Origin: Bacteroidota bacterium
GTDB lineage: Bacteria > Bacteroidota > Bacteroidia > AKYH767-A > OLB10
Reading direction: 5' to 3'
Assembly: GCA_023251535.1 (NCBI GenBank)
Contig: JAHEYP010000003.1
Coordinates: 1 to 64,000, forward strand
Length of the DNA: 64,000 nt
Below the pieces are notes generated by a model. It ran no database searches. It worked only from the letters and a program-made list of their open reading frames with translations, and had not been told where the DNA came from. A program made the position numbers and the translations under genes. This document shows positions 9,597-18,500 of the stretch, piece by piece (positions within the stretch are counted from its first letter, which is position 1; each line of letters begins with the position of its first letter).

Positions 9597-10935
9597 ATTT
9601 TAGTGACTTAAAACGTTCTTTGATTGGATGCAATATATGCAACGTAGCTTTGAAGCCGGTGACAACCGTTTCTCTTACCGAATGATGTAAATATTTTTTC
9701 AAGAAGAAATTTCCGAAAATAACTCCAGTAATGAAAGTCAAGATGGAAACAGCAGCAACTCCCCAAATATTTCCGATATAATGAATTGCCAATAAATCAC
9801 CGGTAACATTTACCAATAACATTAAAAGTACTTTAATGAAATTCAGATATGGCTTACCAATTATATCGAGAGTGATTCCTGAGAACCTATCAAGTGGTAA
9901 GAATAATGAATACACTGCTAATACTCTTAAAATGACTGCCGATTCGGCGTATTGAGCTCCACCTAAAATTACAACTAATGTATCGGCAAAGATAAAAGTA
10001 CCTACAACTACCGGTATCAATAGAATTGATAGTACACCGGTATATTTATAGTACATAGCTTTTAATTCCACTTTGTGATCCGGGCTAGCATATTTCGACA
10101 TAGCTGGCATTGCAGTAGAAACAAAACTTCTTAGCAATATTTCAATAACTTCAATGAGCTTAAGAGGGATTGCATAAAGCGCCACGTCTCTTGTGGTCAT
10201 CATAAATCCGATAAGTAAAGTATCAGAACTTCTTAATAGGTTAGACCCCATTAATGTACCCATGCTAAATTTGCCGAAATTAAACAGCTCACGCATCATT
10301 TCTTTCGTAGCAAAACGTACAGTTTTTATCATCGACCATCCCGCCCACATAGAAACAGCAGAAGGTAGTAATCCTGAAATTATAAATGAACCTAAAACAA
10401 TCTCGGTCGAATTCTTTTCAAATATTAAAGCTAGAAGTATGCACGTCATGAAGCTTAATTGATTCAAAAGTCGGATATACAAAACCTTCTCGAATTGAGA
10501 GCGAGCTTGCATTAACCAAGCGGCATAATTAAATGGTAAAGTTGTAATTGCAGCAAGCCAATACCATTCCAAGAATAAATTAAATCCGGGATTGGTAATC
10601 ACATGACCAAAGAAAAGGTGAATACTATAGGTTAGTAGAGATAAGAAAATAGTTGTGAAGATTGATATCATCCATCCCGAACCTGAAACAATTCCGAAAT
10701 GCTCTTTTTTAGAAGAAGCTGCAAAGCGAATTAGAGAAGTATGAATGATGCCAGCTCGAAGTAAGTCAGCAAATATGTAGCCTGTTAAAAACATTACCCA
10801 GGCGCCCATCGATTCTTTATCAAGTAAACGTGCTACAAGTGCAATACTTGCAAAACCTAACACGGCATTGGTTAAGTTACCTGCCAAGCTTAGTGTATGG
10901 TTGTTTTTGATAATTCCTTTTAATTTGCTTTTCAT
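9574..10935 (-). CDS. Polysaccharide flippase of the MOP superfamily (Wzx-like)
   Basis: The 453-residue product has about twelve hydrophobic helices. It begins with the typical flippase pattern LAGNLTNAVLGFASIALVARLLDKESMGAWVMF, which matches the N-terminal region of Polysacc_synt (RfbX/Wzx) proteins. Further on it has FGKFSMGTLMGSNLLRSSDTLLIG, the second-bundle repeat of the same motif. It should flip undecaprenyl-linked repeat units across the inner membrane to the polymerase encoded next. The gene follows the Wzc-like gene by 11 nt and overlaps the polymerase gene. The length is normal for the family (about 420-500). Confidence 0.9.
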   Translation of the reverse strand: MKSKLKGIIKNNHTLSLAGNLTNAVLGFASIALVARLLDKESMGAWVMFLTGYIFADLLRAGIIHTSLIRFAASSKKEHFGIVSGSGWMISIFTTIFLSLLTYSIHLFFGHVITNPGFNLFLEWYWLAAITTLPFNYAAWLMQARSQFEKVLYIRLLNQLSFMTCILLALIFEKNSTEIVLGSFIISGLLPSAVSMWAGWSMIKTVRFATKEMMRELFNFGKFSMGTLMGSNLLRSSDTLLIGFMMTTRDVALYAIPLKLIEVIEILLRSFVSTAMPAMSKYASPDHKVELKAMYYKYTGVLSILLIPVVVGTFIFADTLVVILGGAQYAESAVILRVLAVYSLFLPLDRFSGITLDIIGKPYLNFIKVLLMLLVNVTGDLLAIHYIGNIWGVAAVSILTFITGVIFGNFFLKKYLHHSVRETVVTGFKATLHILHPIKERFKSLKFGNSTSS

Positions 10936-10946
10936 AACCCCGTTTT

Positions 10947-13136
10947 TTAGGTGCGTTTGAAATTAAATGTGATAGCACGTTTTATTATTCTTCTTGCCAG
11001 AGATCTGGTTTTGGGAACTTCTCCAATAATAGTTTCTAGTCGGTCGATTTCGATATTATTAAGGGCTACCAAATTTTTGCCTGAAGTAGATTTTGTGAAG
11101 TGTGATAAAGCTCTTGAATCGGCTTCGTTCCACACTCTTTCGCTATCGAGTAGGAGTAGGTTTAAGCATGCTGATGATAATATCCCTTCAGGTAAGTTGT
11201 ATTTATTTAATTCTTTAAGTATCACTATAATCATTCCGTATTGTTTAATGTCGAGATTTTCACTCTCCATCCACGCTTCAATATTTTCGGCAGTGTAAAA
11301 ATTGTCGTTGTCTTTTAATGGGAATTCAGTAATTAATCCGTTCTTCGAAAGTTTTGTTGCCTTCGGATTTAAGAATAAAATTTCTTTATTTCGCTCTGCA
11401 AGTGCAGGGATTATTTTATTCGCAAAGAATTGTTTTCCTTCTTCTTTTCTGATACTGGAAATAGTCGCAATTATTGTCTTCGATTTATTAGTCTCGCATG
11501 AGCGAAGATGTTGTCGAATGGTGCTTGAAAGATGTGACAATAGTGCTTCGTCGAGTTTAGGTACAATAATTCCCTTGTCGAGTGATCTATAGTTTGGCAG
11601 TGCTCCAAGGAAATGTAGTCCTGTGAATTTTTCAGCTCTTCCCGGTGTTTGTACTGTTTTTCCTAAAAGAGATTTAGCAATTATTACCGCTAAGGTTACA
11701 ATGAATACGGCAATGAAAGAAACAGCAACCAGCATTCCTCTTTTTGATGGAAGTGGTTCTAATGGTAGATAAGGAGAATCGGTAATTGTTAAATTATTCG
11801 ACATCTCCAAACTCTGCTGACGTAAACGAGCCATGTTTAATCCGTGGAGAATACTTAAATATTCTTTCTCGTTAACATCCAATTCTCGTTCAAAACGTTT
11901 GATGTCTGAACCGATAGGAGCGAGCTCAGTGTATAATGCATCAAAGCCGTCGAGACGTTTTTGAATTACATCCAACTTGGCTTGATTTTCTTCTACTCCG
12001 ATATAGTTCGTTAACCATTCTTGTAATAAGTTGCCGCGCGGTAATCCTTCAGTTGTATTGTTAAGCTTATATTGCTTTTCTACTTCTTCACGTATAGAAC
12101 GTTTTACGAGTTCGGCATCAGATTTGTACTTGGTTATTTTTGCCGGATCCTCATTATATAGCTCCGTATTGGCAATCTTATAGTTAAGATCACTAAGTTG
12201 ATCTTTAAGTTTCTGGATTTTTTCGTTTACTTCTAATAAACCTTTTTTGAGGTTCATTTTTTTCTCGATCTGAACGAGAGCTGCTTTGGATGCTTGAAGC
12301 GACATTTGTTGCTTCTGCTTATCCATAACTACGTTTTCTTTTGATTCCGCTACGAATTTAGCTTGCTCGTAATAGTTTATAATTTTATTTGCAGAGCTGT
12401 AGTCGCGCAATTTATCTTCTGATTTTCGAAGTCTTCCGGCTGATAAGCGAAGTTGCTCTTCAAAGTATTTTACAACATTGTTGGTTTCGCTTCCTTTAAT
12501 TCCTTTGTATCGTTGAATTACTACATCGACGATAATTTGTAAGGTTTGTTGACATGCAGCAGGATCGTTACACTTGTATGAAATGTCGATCATGTCGGAG
12601 CTTTGTTTTCTTAAAGCCGACATGTTTGAAGAGATTTTATCGAAGCTGTAGATTTCTGATGGCTTCTTTAAAATTTCAATAATTTCGTTTTTCTGATTGC
12701 TTCTTCTATAGCTTTCTATACGGAAATATGTAAGTTCTTCTGATCCTTTAACGATTAGTTTTTTACGCAAAGATTCCGGAATAACTTCTCTCGCATGTTC
12801 GAAGTTAGCCGGTGATAATTGGTCGTAAGAAGGTTTTTCTATTAATAGATGTTTTGCTAATAATCGCATTCCGACTTCCTCAATTGTTTCTCGCGATTTT
12901 ATCGTCGCCATTAAGTTGTCGAAGGCATTGTTTACGGCAAAGTAATCTACACGATCGTTCTCCCCAGATGTGATTCCGTATCCACTGGCAATTCCGGTGT
13001 AAACTTCGCAATCTGAGGTGTATTCTTTAATTGTATTGCGAGTTAAAAAAAAGACAACAAGAGCTGTCATTAATGGAAAGAGTACTAAAACTTTCCAATA
13101 ACGAAGTATTAATCTTATGAATTCTAAAAGGCTCAC
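10947..13136 (-). CDS. Wzc/GumC-like polysaccharide chain-length protein with degenerate kinase domain
   Basis: The 729-residue product has a Wzz-type architecture. TM1 lies at about 15-31, a long periplasmic coiled-coil region at about 210-450, and TM2 at about 468-492 after the proline-rich LPLEPLPSKRG motif. A cytosolic domain of about 230 residues follows, with the layout of a bacterial tyrosine kinase (BY-kinase). However, the Walker A position reads ISSIRKEEGKQFF instead of SSxPGEGKS, Walker A' reads ILFLNPKA without aspartates, and Walker B reads IIVILKE. No tyrosine-rich tail is present. It probably controls export or chain length, but as a kinase it looks dead. Starts and stops overlap the TolC-like gene by 4 nt. 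Confidence 0.85.
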   Translation of the reverse strand: MSLLEFIRLILRYWKVLVLFPLMTALVVFFLTRNTIKEYTSDCEVYTGIASGYGITSGENDRVDYFAVNNAFDNLMATIKSRETIEEVGMRLLAKHLLIEKPSYDQLSPANFEHAREVIPESLRKKLIVKGSEELTYFRIESYRRSNQKNEIIEILKKPSEIYSFDKISSNMSALRKQSSDMIDISYKCNDPAACQQTLQIIVDVVIQRYKGIKGSETNNVVKYFEEQLRLSAGRLRKSEDKLRDYSSANKIINYYEQAKFVAESKENVVMDKQKQQMSLQASKAALVQIEKKMNLKKGLLEVNEKIQKLKDQLSDLNYKIANTELYNEDPAKITKYKSDAELVKRSIREEVEKQYKLNNTTEGLPRGNLLQEWLTNYIGVEENQAKLDVIQKRLDGFDALYTELAPIGSDIKRFERELDVNEKEYLSILHGLNMARLRQQSLEMSNNLTITDSPYLPLEPLPSKRGMLVAVSFIAVFIVTLAVIIAKSLLGKTVQTPGRAEKFTGLHFLGALPNYRSLDKGIIVPKLDEALLSHLSSTIRQHLRSCETNKSKTIIATISSIRKEEGKQFFANKIIPALAERNKEILFLNPKATKLSKNGLITEFPLKDNDNFYTAENIEAWMESENLDIKQYGMIIVILKELNKYNLPEGILSSACLNLLLLDSERVWNEADSRALSHFTKSTSGKNLVALNNIEIDRLETIIGEVPKTRSLARRIIKRAITFNFKRT

Positions 13137-13975
13137 GGTTTTCTCGTCAATTTATCTAATCTTACTCCAACTAATCTTTCTAGTTGCTGATACCAGGTGT
13201 AGAAATCTCTTTTAGCGATTTCATAATCTGATTCAGCTTTTGATGCAAGTCCCAATACTGAAGTATAATCACCAATAGTGATATCTCCTTGTTGAAACTG
13301 TTGATTTGCCATGTCCATTAGCATACGAGCGGCACTTCGCGAATTACTTGCTATAAGTAAAATACGATGTGTCGATAACATGCTATTGTATTCAGCTATT
13401 ACTATACGTTCAAGATCGAGTTTTAGTTTCTCGTTGGTCTCCTTTCTGACTTCTAATTCTTGTTTGTAAATGTTAATTCTGTTATTCCTTGCAAAAAATA
13501 GGTATAATGGAATGTTAACATTCAATCCTAATCGGTATCCAGTGCTTAAACTTTGCGATTGTGTGCCTACTGGCTCTTGGTTCGAATTGTAAAATAAGGT
13601 TTGGTTTCCTACATTTTGATTGTAAGAAAGAAAGACTCCATTTTGCCATTCTCTGCGTCCAAGTTTAACTTGTTCATTACCTGCTATAATTAGTGCTTCT
13701 TGAGCTTTTAATCCGGGATTGTTGTAAACAGTCAATTTTAGGATTGAGTCGAGAGGGACTAATTGATTTAGTAATTCTTTTGTTAAATCAAGTTTTATGT
13801 CTTCTACACCTAACGAGTATAGAGAAGTAGTATCATTAATTGGAGTAATAAAAAGGGATGGTGAGTCCGTAGTTTGTCCTTGACTTATTTTGCTGCTGAA
13901 TACAAATGCGATAAGGCATGCAAACAGAATAAGTCGAGTATGGATTTGCTTTGATTCAAGGTTAAAGGTTTTCAT
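13133..13975 (-). CDS. Short TolC-like outer-membrane efflux family protein
   Basis: The 280-residue product has an N-terminal hydrophobic signal (about 14-33). From about residue 70 it shows the alternating helix pattern of outer-membrane efflux proteins: VYNNPGLKAQEALI, GYRLGLNVNIPLYLF with the beta-barrel-like GLNVNIPL strand, then long helices ending in QLERLVGV. TolC-type proteins normally have two such repeats in over 400 residues; this one has a single unit. It may form part of the outer-membrane route for the polysaccharide, since no Wza-like gene is visible. It overlaps the genes on either side by 4 nt. The family assignment is fairly clear; the export role is inferred from position. 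Confidence 0.72.
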   Translation of the reverse strand: MKTFNLESKQIHTRLILFACLIAFVFSSKISQGQTTDSPSLFITPINDTTSLYSLGVEDIKLDLTKELLNQLVPLDSILKLTVYNNPGLKAQEALIIAGNEQVKLGRREWQNGVFLSYNQNVGNQTLFYNSNQEPVGTQSQSLSTGYRLGLNVNIPLYLFFARNNRINIYKQELEVRKETNEKLKLDLERIVIAEYNSMLSTHRILLIASNSRSAARMLMDMANQQFQQGDITIGDYTSVLGLASKAESDYEIAKRDFYTWYQQLERLVGVRLDKLTRKP

Positions 13976-15108
13976 ACGTTTTCACTCTGCAATAGAGCAG
14001 GGAAGGTCTTCAGGATTATTTTAATATCCAGCCAAAGGGAATGATTTAGCGCGTAGTTGTTATCGAGCGTGATACGTTCTTCTTCCGACATATCTTTCTT
14101 GCCTCGTTTGGTTACTTGCCAAAGTCCGGTTAATCCTGCAGGCGCAAGGAAACGGAAGGCACGTGAATCTGTAGTTAGTTTTTCGGCTTCATAAAGCGGT
14201 AATGGACGATTGCCGACTAACGACATATCTCCTCTTAATATGTTAATTAACTGAGGCAACTCATCGATAGATGAATTACGTAAGAATTTTCCGACACGTG
14301 AAATACGCGGATCATCTTTTGCTTTAAAGAAAATACCTGATTTTTCCAGTTCTTGTAAATAAAAATAGAAGTTTTCACAAACTTGTTTGTTGTCGGCATA
14401 CATGATTGGTGAACATGGTTTGCCTAGTTTTTTACAATCGGGACATTCTTGAGGTATTTCTATGGTTTTATCAGCACCGTATAAATTTAGATGCGTCATG
14501 TTGCCGATTTTTTTATCAGCATCAGGAATCATTGTTCTAAATTTAAGTAGATCAAAAATTTTATAGTTAGATCCTACGCGTTTCGAGCGGTAAAAAATCG
14601 GTCCTTTTGATTCTATTCGAATTGCTAAAGCGGCTCCAATAAGAACAGGAGATGCAATTAGTAAACCAAATGAAGAAATACCTACATCGAGGAGTCTTTT
14701 TGCGATTAAACTTCTTCGTGAATATAAAGAAGAAAGTGAGTTAGTTCCGTGTTTTTGAGAGAATAAATAAACAATTTGAAAAACCGTAGAAGTAACTTTA
14801 GATGTATCTACTACATCTAACAATCCTTCATGAAAGAAATGGTTGTTATTAGTTCTGTCGGGGTTATTAGTATAACCGACAATTATAGTTTTCCTAAATG
14901 TTGTCTTCGAACGAAGTATATGTAATGTATCTACCGTAGGATCGATTGTTGCATCAACTTCCGTTACTAAAATATCGGGAATACAATCGTTTCGCATCCA
15001 TTGATATGCGTGAAACAGATCAGGGAATATTTGAACCTGATGTTTTGGAAATGTGCTTTTAAAAGCTTCCTGCTGAACAGGGTCGTTGTTAATGTAGACA
15101 ATTTTCAT
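13972..15108 (-). CDS. Undecaprenyl-phosphate sugar-1-phosphate transferase with receiver-like N-terminal domain
   Basis: Residues about 130-378 form a bacterial sugar transferase (WcaJ/EpsL type). They comprise RLLDVGISSFGLLIASPVLI (membrane helix), GPIFYRSKRVG, FDLLKFRTM, DDPRISRVGKFLRNSSIDELPQ, SLVGNRPLP and APAGLTGLWQV. It would transfer a sugar-1-phosphate onto the lipid carrier to start each repeat unit. Residues 1-115 look like a receiver domain that has lost its phosphorylation site: IVYINNDP replaces the DD pair, and DILVTEVD carries Glu50 where the phospho-accepting Asp should be. A four-cysteine insert (Cys222, 225, 232, 244) lies inside the catalytic domain. The gene directly follows a stand-alone receiver gene. 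Confidence 0.92.
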   Translation of the reverse strand: MKIVYINNDPVQQEAFKSTFPKHQVQIFPDLFHAYQWMRNDCIPDILVTEVDATIDPTVDTLHILRSKTTFRKTIIVGYTNNPDRTNNNHFFHEGLLDVVDTSKVTSTVFQIVYLFSQKHGTNSLSSLYSRRSLIAKRLLDVGISSFGLLIASPVLIGAALAIRIESKGPIFYRSKRVGSNYKIFDLLKFRTMIPDADKKIGNMTHLNLYGADKTIEIPQECPDCKKLGKPCSPIMYADNKQVCENFYFYLQELEKSGIFFKAKDDPRISRVGKFLRNSSIDELPQLINILRGDMSLVGNRPLPLYEAEKLTTDSRAFRFLAPAGLTGLWQVTKRGKKDMSEEERITLDNNYALNHSLWLDIKIILKTFPALLQSENV

Positions 15109-15132
15109 AATAATCGTTGGGGGGAAACATTA

Positions 15133-15513
15133 TTATGCCACTTTCAATCTTCTAAATATGGCTTGAATTCTTATTTGTAGTTCTTCTGGGTTGAATGGCT
15201 TCTGTAAATAGTCATCAGCTCCTACTTCAAAAGACTTTATTCTGTCGGAACTTTTTTGCTTACTTGAAAGCATAATTACAGGCACATTCGACATACCATC
15301 TTGCTTTCGAATCGATTCAGTAAGATCGTAACCGTTCAGCATTGGCATATCAATATCTACTAATATCATGTCTGCTTTACTACCTTCTTGAAGCCACGAT
15401 AGTGCTTCATAGCCGTTTTCTTTGGTAATGACTTCATACTCGTCGCCTAGAAAGTTTTCCAGGAGCATACGAATGCTTAATTCGTCGTCTACAACTAATA
15501 TTTTCTTTTTCAT
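15133..15513 (-). CDS. Single-domain response regulator (CheY-like)
   Basis: The 126-residue product is one receiver domain with no output domain. It has KILVVDDE (acidic pocket at 9-11), Asp53 in ILVDIDMP as phospho-acceptor, VIMLSSK for the switch Ser/Thr, and DDYLQKPF with the conserved lysine near 105. It sits 21 nt after the hybrid kinase gene and 24 nt before the priming sugar transferase gene. It therefore probably receives phosphate from the kinase's Hpt domain and acts by protein contact. A partner in polysaccharide synthesis, possibly the receiver-like domain of the sugar transferase, is an inference. Confidence 0.93.
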   Translation of the reverse strand: MKKKILVVDDELSIRMLLENFLGDEYEVITKENGYEALSWLQEGSKADMILVDIDMPMLNGYDLTESIRKQDGMSNVPVIMLSSKQKSSDRIKSFEVGADDYLQKPFNPEELQIRIQAIFRRLKVA

Positions 15514-15534
15514 GGCCTAATTATATGGTTGTTT

Positions 15535-18500
15535 CTACGCAGTTTTTTTCAAATAGTTACTGAGATCGTTATTCAAAATAAATGTGTGCAATTGAGTCAA
15601 TTCATTTACCAAGGTATTGAGTATTGGATTGATTTTCAGGTATCTGGATTTGATCTCGCCTTCCTTTTCTGGATTTAACGCATTATCTTCAATCCACTTC
15701 ATTTGCTCTTCTAAGTACTTGTTTCCCAGCATGTTCATGTTTGGGATAAGTTTGTGGGAATGATGACGAATAGCTTCCGGCTCATACTTTTCGACAGAAT
15801 TTTTTAATGAATCAACCATAACCGGAATGGCCTCGTTTAGCACTGTTACCATCTTTTCAATAAAGCTTGCTTTGCCACGTGAGAAGGCTTTTAGTACTTC
15901 CAAACTGATGGTTGTGAACTCAGGGAATTCACTGTTAATGGTCTCGCTAGCGATGTGTACTGGTTGAACTGTTGAAGGATCTCCTTTTGTTATTTTTTCT
16001 GACAAATAGGGCTCCATTTTATTGAAGAGTTCGTGACCTTCAAATGGTTTGAATATTACAGCATTCATTCCTGCTTTAAGGAATTTCTCTTCGTCACCCT
16101 TCATCGCATTTGCTGTCATGGCAATAATTGGAATTTCACGTGCCGGAGCACTTAAATTGTTCCTTATGTATTCGGTCGCATCAATACCACTCATTTCAGG
16201 CATTTGAATATCCATTAATACGAGATCATATGCTTTCTCTTTCATCAAGTCGACAGCAATTTTCCCGTTTTCGGCTATGTCTACCTGAGCACCCCATTCA
16301 CTTACTAATTCAACAGCAAAAAGTTGATTTACTTTATTGTCTTCTGCGAGGAGAATTCGGCATCCTGTGAGCTTATTTGTAAATGATTGCTCATTAAGAT
16401 TTGAATGTCCAATTTTATCTACTTCTGTCTTTTCAAAATTGATTTCAAAACTGAATACAGATCCTTTACCCATTGCACTAGTAACATTAATATCACTACC
16501 CATTAAGTTGAGTAGATTTTTTACGATTGATAATCCTAATCCTGTGCCGCCATATCTTCTTGAAGTATCGGCATTGGCTTGAGTAAAGCTTTGAAAGATT
16601 TTCTCAAGATACTCTGTCGAAATACCAATTCCTGTATCTGAAATTTCAAATCTTAATCGAATGCTTTCAGGATTTTCCTGTAGTTTTTTTACTGTTAACT
16701 GCACTGTTCCTTCTTCTGTAAACTTAAAAGCATTACCTAGCAAGTTCACCAGAACTTGATTTAGTCGAACTTGATCTCCAACTAAATAAGGATGAAGACT
16801 ATCATCTACATCACATGAAAAATGAATTTTCTTTTTCTGTGCTTCGTGTAAAAAGGTTTGCGTTAAATTGTATATGGCGTTATTGAGATCAAATCCTTGT
16901 TTTAGTATCTCTAGTTTTCCGGCTTGTATTTTACTGAAGTCAAGTATTTCATTGATAATTACGAGCAGGTTTTCGGCCGATTGCTTTACTGAACCTGCAT
17001 ATTGCGACTGTTTCTCATTCAACGAAGTCTTTAATAAGAGATTTGTAAGCCCTACAATTCCATTCATAGGAGTCCGTATTTCATGACTCATATTAGCTAA
17101 AAACAACTCTTTGGTATGAAGAGATTCTTCTGCAATTTTCTTTGCGTATTTTAGTTCCGATTCGATTTTAATACGATCGGAAATGTCTTGAGCGAATCCG
17201 ATAATATAAGGTTCAGAACCTTGCTCTTCTACTTTGTAGTTTTTGTAGAGCATGTAAATTGTTCTTCCTTCTTTATGGCGAAGAATTAATATGCCCTGAG
17301 CTGTTTTAGCTTTTTTGAATACCGAGAGGTATTCATTCTCGAAGTTCTCGTGGTGTTCTTCTTTCATGAAATCAGTGATTGGTCGTCCAATCATTTCTTC
17401 CATCTGATAACCTGTAATTTCGCAGCCCGCAGGATTTATAGTTATTAGATTACCTTGCATGTCATGCGTGCAAATTGAGGCTTGACTATAGTTGATTAAA
17501 TCTCGATTCCTTTTTTCACTCTGAAGAATTCTCTTTTCGTGTTCTTTTCTTTGTGTAATATCGCGCATTACTGATGAGCGGAAAATCGGATTTCCATGTT
17601 CATCTTTGTGGATGATAATTAATTGTAATACTGGAATTTCTAATCCGTTTTTATCGAGTATTGCAGTTTCACCCTTCCAAGCGCCATGTTGCATGGCATA
17701 AGGAATTGCTTTTTTGTTGATGATTATATCAACCCATGCCGGATGGATAGGGTAGAGCGTTTCTTGTTCGTTGATATACCTGATTTCCTTGTACGACTTA
17801 TTGTAATACATAGGATGATTATCTAAATCGTAGTATACTACAAAGTCAGGCGTCTCTTCTAGTATTTTATTGAGTTTAATGTTTTCATATTCAGTCTTTT
17901 TTCGAATTGAAATATCATTCAAAATAAATAGGAATCCTGTAATGTTTTGAAGTGTATCTTTTATTGTAGAAACTGAAAGTAGTACATCAGTTTTTTGCGA
18001 GTTGCCATTGTATATTGTAGTTTCGTATTCGAAGTAACCTTCAACTTTGGCTTTTTTAATTAATTCTTCAGTGCTTGTTTTCGTTTTTGCTGCCGTAAAA
18101 CTTCTTCCTAGATTTAATATATCGCTAATTTTCTTTTTTCGCACAACTTGATGTTCGGTGCATCCGAAAAGTTCTTCAGTTCCTTCATTTATAGTACTGA
18201 CAATACCAATCTCATCTGTTGCAATTATTGCTTGCTTAGCACTGTTCAGTATTGCTTGCTGAAATGCATATGATTTCTTTAGTAGATCCTCATTGTTTAT
18301 CGTTTCGGTAACATCACGAATAGTTCCTGATATTCCTGTTGCGATTCCATGCTGATCTCTAACAAGTTTACCTGATATTTTCGCCCAAATAGTAGCGTTG
18401 CTCGACGTGTTAATCTTTGTGATGATTTTGAATTCTTCAGATTTCGATTTGAGTAATTGCTTGAGTTGTTTTTCAAGGTCTTCACGATCTTTTTCATCAA

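Noticed and set aside
10947-13136. Annotation as an active tyrosine-protein kinase
   Set aside because: The Walker A, A' and B residues needed for ATP use are missing, so only the chain-length role is kept.
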